From Desulforhabdus sp. TSK (GTDB lineage Bacteria > Desulfobacterota > Syntrophobacteria > Syntrophobacterales > Syntrophobacteraceae), in contig NZ_BQXM01000006.1 in the NCBI RefSeq assembly GCF_022836495.1, forward strand, positions 1 through 64,000: a stretch of 64,000 nucleotides of DNA. The letters are read 5' to 3'. Numbering within the stretch: position 1 is the stretch's first letter; each line of letters starts with the position of its first letter. A program made the translations under genes and the position numbers. The notes below the pieces were generated by a model. That model was not told where the DNA came from. It searched no databases and worked only from the letters and a program-made list of their open reading frames with translations. Positions 59,320 through 64,000 of this stretch are shown here, one piece after another.

Positions 59320-60316
59320 CGGCTTTCACCATCTTTCTCGCGAGATCCACGATCTTATCCACCTGGGGCAGGGCCGCCTCTTCCAGGTGCTTCGCATACG
59401 GCATGGGCACTTCCGCACTGCAGAGGCGTTCCACGGGGGCATCCAGTTCGTAGAAGGCGCCCTCCATGATGCGCGCGCTGATCTCGGCGGCGAGGCTCCC
59501 CGTGCGCCATCCCTCATCCACGACGAGCGCCCGGTGGGTTTTGGCCACGGAATCCAGGAAGGTTTTTTCATCCAGGGGGCGCAAGCTACGCAGGTCGATG
59601 ACCTCCGCCTCGATCCCTTCCCTCGAAAGAATTTCCGCCGCATCCAGAGATTTGAACAGGCTCGCCGAATAACTGATGAGGGTGATGTCTTTTCCCTCTC
59701 TCCGCACACGGGCCCGGTCGATGTCCACGGCCCCGGCGCCGGCGGGGAGCATCCCTTCCATGTTGTAAAGTCCACTGTTTTCAAAGATGAGCACCGGGTC
59801 CGGATCTTCCAGGGCCGTCCAGAGCATGCCGCGTGCGTCTTCGACGGTTGCCGGGCTCAGCACCTTGATCCCGGGGATGTGGGCGAACCACCCTTCGAGG
59901 GATCGGGAGTGCTGGGCACCTACCTGCCGGCCGCCGCCCGTCGCCGAACGGATGACGAGGGGAACATTGAAGAGCCCACCGGACATGTGAAGATAAACGG
60001 CGGCGTTGTTGATGATCTGGTCGGCGGCGAGGAGGCTGAAGTTGACCGTCATGATCTCCACGATGGGTCGCATTCCGCCGAGAGCCGCCCCGATGCCCGC
60101 CCCCACGAAGCCGGATTCCGACAGAGGCGTGTCGCGGATCCGTTCGGGGCCGAACTCCTCCAGCAGCCCTTTGCTGACGGCAAAGCAGCCACCATAATGG
60201 CCCACGTCCTCCCCCATGAGAAAAACCCTCGTGTCCTTTTGCATGGCCTCCCGGATGGCTTCGCGCACCGCTTCACGGTAGGTGACCTTTCGCAGAGTCT
60301 CAACGCCGTTGGTCAT
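59312..60316 (-). CDS. 2-oxoacid/acetoin dehydrogenase E1 component beta
   Basis: This 334-residue transketolase-type E1 beta has [40 protein letters not shown], the [20 protein letters not shown] segment, and [20 protein letters not shown]. It pairs with E1 alpha to form the thiamine diphosphate site. The ATG at 60316 overlaps the E1 alpha stop by 4 bp. The 21-residue longer frame is inside E1 alpha. Whether the complex acts on pyruvate, acetoin or branched-chain acids is not fixed by what I can see. Confidence 0.93.
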   Translation of the reverse strand: MTNGVETLRKVTYREAVREAIREAMQKDTRVFLMGEDVGHYGGCFAVSKGLLEEFGPERIRDTPLSESGFVGAGIGAALGGMRPIVEIMTVNFSLLAADQIINNAAVYLHMSGGLFNVPLVIRSATGGGRQVGAQHSRSLEGWFAHIPGIKVLSPATVEDARGMLWTALEDPDPVLIFENSGLYNMEGMLPAGAGAVDIDRARVRREGKDITLISYSASLFKSLDAAEILSREGIEAEVIDLRSLRPLDEKTFLDSVAKTHRALVVDEGWRTGSLAAEISARIMEGAFYELDAPVERLCSAEVPMPYAKHLEEAALPQVDKIVDLARKMVKADG

Positions 60317-61320
60317 GACATCCTCCGTTCCGAATAGACAAAGCGCGTCAGATCTTCGACGGGCTCCCAGGTGCACGCCTCGGCAAAAGCGACGGCTTCT
60401 CTGATTTCGCCTTCGACATCGCGCTCGATCTTTTCCAGGTCGGCCTCACTCAGGAGCCCCCGGCTCTTCAAGGTCTGCGTGAACGTCTCAATGGGGCAGC
60501 GCTTTTTCCATTCCTCGACTTCCGCCTTCGTGCGGTAGAGCTCGGCGTCGAACATGGAATGCGCTCGAAAGCGGTACGTGCGGCATTCCAGGAAATGAGG
60601 CCCTTCACCGGCTCGAACGGCTTCGACCGCCTGCTTTGCGGCGGCTTCCACCGCCAGCACATCCATCCCGTCCACGGCATGGGAAGGTATGTCGTAGCTT
60701 GCCGCCTTCCGGGCAAGATCCATGACGGCCTGAGTGTATTTCAGGGCGGTTCCCATGGCGTAGAGGTTGTTTTCACAGACGAACAGCACCGGCAGCTTCC
60801 AGAGGGAAGCCAGGTTCAGGCTTTCATGGAATTCGCCTTCGGCGACGGCCCCGTCTCCAAAAAAGCAGCAGGTGACGTTCGGCCTGTTCTGCATTTTGTC
60901 CGCCAGAGCCAGGCCGACGGCGATGGGGAGTCCGCCGCCCACGATGGCATTGCCCCCGTAAAAGTGCGTCTTGTCGTCGAACAGGTGCATGGAGCCTCCT
61001 CGACCTCGGCTGCAGCCTTCCTGTTTCCCGTACATCTCCGCCAGAATGCATCCCGCGGAGACGCCCCGGATGAGGGCATGGCCGTGCTCCCGGTACGTCG
61101 CCACAACGGCGTCGTCTCGAGTCAACGCCTCCAGCACGCCGACGGCCACTGCCTCCTCGCCGTCATAGAGATGCAGGAAGCCCCGAATCTTCATGGCGGA
61201 GTAAAGCTCGGCGCACTTGTCCTCCAGGCGCCGGATGCGGATCATGGAGCGCAGCAGGTACAATGCGTGATCGCGATCCAGGGCCGCAGCCTTTGTTTTC
61301 CTGGTGCTCTTGGTTTTCAT
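60313..61320 (-). CDS. 2-oxoacid/acetoin dehydrogenase E1 component alpha
   Basis: This 335-residue E1 alpha has [60 protein letters not shown], and [20 protein letters not shown]. The ThDP motif begins [20 protein letters not shown] and ends PVLFVCENN. Size and motifs fit PDH-E1 alpha or AcoA. The start overlaps the upstream acyl-CoA synthetase stop by 4 bp. It is the second gene in a five-gene overlapping operon. Confidence 0.93.
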   Translation of the reverse strand: MKTKSTRKTKAAALDRDHALYLLRSMIRIRRLEDKCAELYSAMKIRGFLHLYDGEEAVAVGVLEALTRDDAVVATYREHGHALIRGVSAGCILAEMYGKQEGCSRGRGGSMHLFDDKTHFYGGNAIVGGGLPIAVGLALADKMQNRPNVTCCFFGDGAVAEGEFHESLNLASLWKLPVLFVCENNLYAMGTALKYTQAVMDLARKAASYDIPSHAVDGMDVLAVEAAAKQAVEAVRAGEGPHFLECRTYRFRAHSMFDAELYRTKAEVEEWKKRCPIETFTQTLKSRGLLSEADLEKIERDVEGEIREAVAFAEACTWEPVEDLTRFVYSERRMS

Positions 61321-63095
61321 TCGCTTTTCTCCAGTGTCGACAGGTCACCTTCGGGCAGGCCCAGCTCGCGGGCCTTCAGCAGGCGACGCATGATCTTGCC
61401 CGCCTTGTTCTTGGGCAGGCTGGGCTGAAAATCGATCTCCTTCGGGGCCACCGCCGACCCCAGCTTCTTGCGGGCAAAGCCGATGAGCTCCAGGCGAAGC
61501 TCCTCGCTGGGGCTGATTCCCGGCTTGAGGGCGACGAACGCTTTCACGATTTCCCCGATGAGGGGGTCCGGCTTCCCGATGACCCCCGCCTCGGCCACGG
61601 CGGGGTGCTCCATGAGCGTGCTCTCCACTTCGAAGGGGCCCACCATGTGGCCCGACGTCTTGATGATGTCGTCGGCGCGCCCCACGAACCAGAAGTAGCC
61701 GTCGGCGTCCCGTTTGGCCAGATCTCCCGTCAGGTACCACCCTCCCACGAAGCATTTGCGGTAGCGCTCCTCGTCATGCAGATAGCCCCGAAACATGGAC
61801 GGCCAGCCGGGCCGCAGCGCCAGGTCTCCCTGTATGTCCGGTTCATTGACGACTTCGACGGAATCCTTGTCCATCCGGTGGACAATGGCGGCCTCGATTC
61901 CGGGGAGAGGGCGCCCCATGGAGCCGGGTCGGATCTCCATGGCGGGAAAATTGGCGATCATGATGCCCCCTGTTTCCGTCTGCCACCAGTTGTCGTGGAT
62001 GGGAAGCCCCAGGGCCTTCTGCCCCCAGACGACTCCCTCGGGGTTGAGGGGCTCCCCGACGCTGTGAATGACGCGCAGACGGCTGAGATCATGCTCTCGG
62101 ATCGGCTCGATCCCCAGGCGCATGAACCTGCGGATGGCCGTGGGCGCCGTATACCAGACGGTCACCTTCTGTTCTTCCAGGATGCGGCACCAGCGCCCGG
62201 CGTCGAAATCGGCCTCGTCGACGAGGTTGGTGATGCCGTGGACCCAGGGCGCGATGATGCCATAGGACGTTCCCGTGACCCAACCGGGGTCCGCCGTGCA
62301 CCAGAAGACGTCGTCCGGGTGAAAATCCATGACGTATTTGCCCGTCATGTAATGGATGAGGACAGCCTGGTGGACATGGATCGCGCCCTTGGGCATCCCC
62401 GTGGTGCCGCTCGTGAAGTGGAGGGCGGCCACATCCTCCGGGTTGGTGGGAGGGATCGTGAAGGTCTCCGAGGATTCGGCCATGAGGCGGGGAAGCGACA
62501 GCAGACCGTTTCCCGGGTGATCCGCGGCATCGATCAGGAGTATGTGGGTTAGGCTTGGCAGCGTCTCCCTAAGCTGACTTACCTTCACCTTATACTGCCG
62601 TTCCGTGGTGACCAGGACTTTTGCATCCCCCCGGCTGAGGCGCTGATAGACGGGCTCAGGACCGAAGGCGGAAAAGAGGGGACAGAAGACGCTCGTGTTT
62701 TTGAAAATCCCCAGGGCGGCGATATAAAGCTCCGGGATGCGGTCTGCCAGAACGGCGACCGTGTCCCCCTTCCCCAAGCCGAGCACCCGGAGAATATTGG
62801 CAAAACGGTTACTCTCTTTTTTCAGGTCCCCATAGGTGAAATTCCGAGCTGAGCCATCGCTGCTGAGCCATCGCAGGGCGATGTGATCGTGGAGCCCGCC
62901 CTGCGCGTGCCGATCGATGGCCTCGTGAGCGATATTGAGTCCTCTTCCCCCGGGAAGGCCGTCCAGTTCACGGCGAATCTCCTCCCACGAGAAGCCGGCG
63001 ACCGTCTCATCGTAATCCAGGAGGTTCGGCCGTACCTTCCACGATTCCGGATGCTTCTGAATGGGTGTCCACTGCAAGGCCACACCTCGCATCAA
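61317..63095 (-). CDS. Acetyl-CoA synthetase-like ANL enzyme (AcsA-type)
   Basis: This 592-residue AMP-forming ligase has [100 protein letters not shown], and [20 protein letters not shown] with the modifiable catalytic Lys. The motifs are those of acetyl-/propionyl-CoA synthetases of the short AcsA type. It opens an operon with E1 alpha, E1 beta, E2 and ACP, with 4-8 bp overlaps throughout. A promoter (TTGCGA-18-TATAAT) lies about 50-75 bp upstream. Confidence 0.93.
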   Translation of the reverse strand: MMRGVALQWTPIQKHPESWKVRPNLLDYDETVAGFSWEEIRRELDGLPGGRGLNIAHEAIDRHAQGGLHDHIALRWLSSDGSARNFTYGDLKKESNRFANILRVLGLGKGDTVAVLADRIPELYIAALGIFKNTSVFCPLFSAFGPEPVYQRLSRGDAKVLVTTERQYKVKVSQLRETLPSLTHILLIDAADHPGNGLLSLPRLMAESSETFTIPPTNPEDVAALHFTSGTTGMPKGAIHVHQAVLIHYMTGKYVMDFHPDDVFWCTADPGWVTGTSYGIIAPWVHGITNLVDEADFDAGRWCRILEEQKVTVWYTAPTAIRRFMRLGIEPIREHDLSRLRVIHSVGEPLNPEGVVWGQKALGLPIHDNWWQTETGGIMIANFPAMEIRPGSMGRPLPGIEAAIVHRMDKDSVEVVNEPDIQGDLALRPGWPSMFRGYLHDEERYRKCFVGGWYLTGDLAKRDADGYFWFVGRADDIIKTSGHMVGPFEVESTLMEHPAVAEAGVIGKPDPLIGEIVKAFVALKPGISPSEELRLELIGFARKKLGSAVAPKEIDFQPSLPKNKAGKIMRRLLKARELGLPEGDLSTLEKSE

Positions 63096-63142
63096 GTTGT
63101 TGGAAAATCTGGGACTGTATTGTCATCGTTGGTCGTTTAAGA

Positions 63143-63172
63143 ATTATAACTTCGAATCCTAATAATTCGCAA
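63143..63172 (-). promoter_or_regulatory. Sigma-70 promoter of the acsA-E1-E2-acp operon
   Basis: On the minus strand TTGCGA is followed after 18 bp by a perfect TATAAT. The transcript would start about 40 bp before the acyl-CoA synthetase gene. Confidence 0.65.
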
Positions 63173-63700
63173 CTACCAATAAGATATTCTTTTCATGGAG
63201 AGAATCAACCCTCCCTGACAGATTCCCTCACGTCTCCTCATGAAAGATGGAAGCCACGCCATCGAAGTTCTCCAAGCTCTGAAAGATTTGGGTGTTTCTT
63301 TTAGCATTTGTGATTCTGGAAGGTTATAGTCGAGTCCAGCAGTCTCAGGGAATTCCCTCTGACAGGTCAGAGATCCGAAATTCCTTTATTTGTTGCATCC
63401 ATTCTCAGGTGGATGACAAAGTGAGGACTACCAGGGGCACTGCCGTGGTGTAGAGGATGAACGTCAAGGTTGGCGCAGAGGGTGTTGAGTTAAATGACCG
63501 GTTATTCTGAAGAACAGACAGAGTCAGGAGGGTTTTATATTTCTGGAACGTCTGCCCCCGGCAACGCAAAAGCCTTCTTGAGATTTGATAACACGGAAAG
63601 GGCCTTGGTGCGGCGATATTCCGTAGACGTTTCAGCACCAGGGAGTCATCTGGTGCGAGGTAGCCTGCACCGGAAATTAAGACTACAGAGTAAAAACAAC
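63173..63700. other. Intergenic region without a supported gene
   Basis: Only short frames occur here (for example 63494-63742 plus and 63405-63806 minus), and both run into the tRNA remnant or terminator. I see no conserved protein motif or RNA gene. Confidence 0.5.
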
Positions 63701-63729
63701 AAGGGCTCAGGATGTTTCCTGAGCCCTTT
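63701..63729. terminator. Terminator next to the tRNA-Met remnant
   Basis: AAGGGCTCAGGA and TCCTGAGCCCTT form a 12-bp stem with a five-base loop, with T-rich tails on both sides. It lies just past the 3' CCA of the tRNA-Met remnant and is probably the original tRNA terminator. Confidence 0.8.
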
Positions 63730-63736
63730 CTTTTCC

Positions 63737-63789
63737 TGGTAGCGGGGAGAGGATTCGAACCTCTGACCTTCGGGTTATGAGCCCGAAGG
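63737..63789 (-). pseudogene. 3' half of tRNA-Met (CAT): displaced attachment-site remnant
   Basis: The minus strand reads an anticodon arm CTTCGGG-CTCATAA-CCCGAAG (anticodon CAT), variable loop, T-arm AGAGG-TTCGAAT-CCTCT, acceptor strand CCCCGCT, A and CCA. No D-arm or 5' acceptor strand precedes it; instead the sequence turns AT-rich and unrelated. A tRNA cut in its anticodon region with the 3' part kept beside a terminator is what integration of an element into the tRNA 3' end leaves at the far side. Confidence 0.8.
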
Positions 63790-63901
63790 GTTGCTTTTAC
63801 TCTCATTTACCACTGCTTACAAAGCTTAGTAAAATTACAGTATTTTCAGGTTTGACATTTCCTTGACTTTACCTTGAATTATCCTGAAATATGCTCTGGA
63901 T

Positions 63902-63922
63902 GTGGGGAATAGTGTGGGGAAT
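63902..63922. repeat. Direct repeat near the right-hand attachment site
   Basis: GTGGGGAAT occurs at 63902-63910 and 63914-63922, between the tRNA remnant and the putative integrase start. Position suggests integrase arm-type sites, like the tandem repeat at 2286-2307. Confidence 0.45.
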
Positions 63923-63968
63923 GAATCCCTTCGGGTTGCGCTTCAAATCGAGGGAAAGGGGTGTCGCA

Positions 63969-64000
63969 GTGGCCACAATGAAACGAATCCCGACGAAATA
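63969..64000 (+). CDS. Likely N-terminus of a second tyrosine integrase (runs off right edge)
   Basis: From GTG at 63969, or the in-frame ATG at 63978, the frame reads VATMKRIPTK and is cut by the window end. This start closely resembles the opening of XerD-like integrases of tRNA-inserted elements in deltaproteobacteria, as I recall them. The position, about 180 bp from a split tRNA-Met, supports this. Ten codons are too few for certainty. Confidence 0.4.
   Translation, partial: MATMKRIPTK

Noticed and set aside
63405-63806. 133-residue minus-strand frame at the right end
   Set aside because: It runs through the tRNA-Met remnant and its terminator, so it cannot be a real protein gene as read.

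Overview
The window looks like chromosome of a strictly anaerobic, sulfate-reducing bacterium of the deltaproteobacterial / Desulfobacterota (Syntrophobacterales-like) type. The direct evidence is a full dissimilatory sulfate-activation and APS-reduction set: sat, aprBA, qmoAB and an Hdr-like subunit. Other support comes from several acyl-CoA dehydrogenases, EtfAB, an Etf:quinone oxidoreductase-like Fe-S membrane protein and CIRCE-controlled heat-shock genes. Genus-level assignment is inference.

Both edges are mobile. At the left are an IS3-family transposase end, a nuclease gene fragment next to it, and a tyrosine integrase pointing at an intact tRNA-Gly(TCC) (1-2432). At the right are the 3' half of a tRNA-Met gene and the likely first codons of a second integrase (63737-64000). 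Between them lies what appears to be ordinary chromosome.

Region by region. 2.7-5.9 kb: threonine dehydratase, pyrR, a zinc-ribbon protein, nth. 5.9-9.0 kb: a tight minus-strand sulfur cluster with a DUF39/COG1900 homocysteine-synthesis protein, LarE and a second PP-loop ATPase. 9.2-15.2 kb: thioesterase, ferredoxin-type protein, nitrilase-family amidohydrolase, small Cys-rich proteins. 15.4-23.1 kb: aprBA then qmoAB plus a soluble HdrC-HdrB fusion where the membrane subunit QmoC would be expected. 23.3-33.3 kb: a sigma-54 activator divergent from an operon of two acyl-CoA dehydrogenases, a CoA ligase, an EMO-like Fe-S membrane protein and EtfBA. 33.4-34.6 kb: sat. 35-39.5 kb: K+ channel, then thiolase, crotonase and acyl-CoA dehydrogenase (C4 beta-oxidation). 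39.7-47.5 kb: rpsU, an EF-G, lytic transglycosylase, UspA and a kinase-like protein, uracil-DNA glycosylase, cobO. 47.6-53.6 kb: a LppC-like lipoprotein and hrcA-grpE-dnaK. 53.8-57.6 kb: cysteine desulfurase, Nudix, NfeD/slipin, AhpD-like. 57.7-63.1 kb: an overlapping operon of acetyl-CoA synthetase-like, 2-oxoacid dehydrogenase E1 alpha, E1 beta, E2 and an acyl carrier protein.

The most interesting reading is the 25-33 kb operon. Its second acyl-CoA dehydrogenase has Thr in place of the catalytic Glu and an Asp at residue 91. As I recall, this is the signature described for cyclohex-1-ene-1-carboxyl-CoA dehydrogenase, which performs 1,4-elimination. With the CoA ligase, a conventional dehydrogenase, EtfAB and the EMO-like protein, the operon would turn cyclohexanecarboxylate (or a related alicyclic acid) into the dienoyl-CoA / benzoyl-CoA level and send the electrons to menaquinone. 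The same quinone pool could feed APS reduction through Qmo. The operon sits physically between aprBA-qmo and sat.
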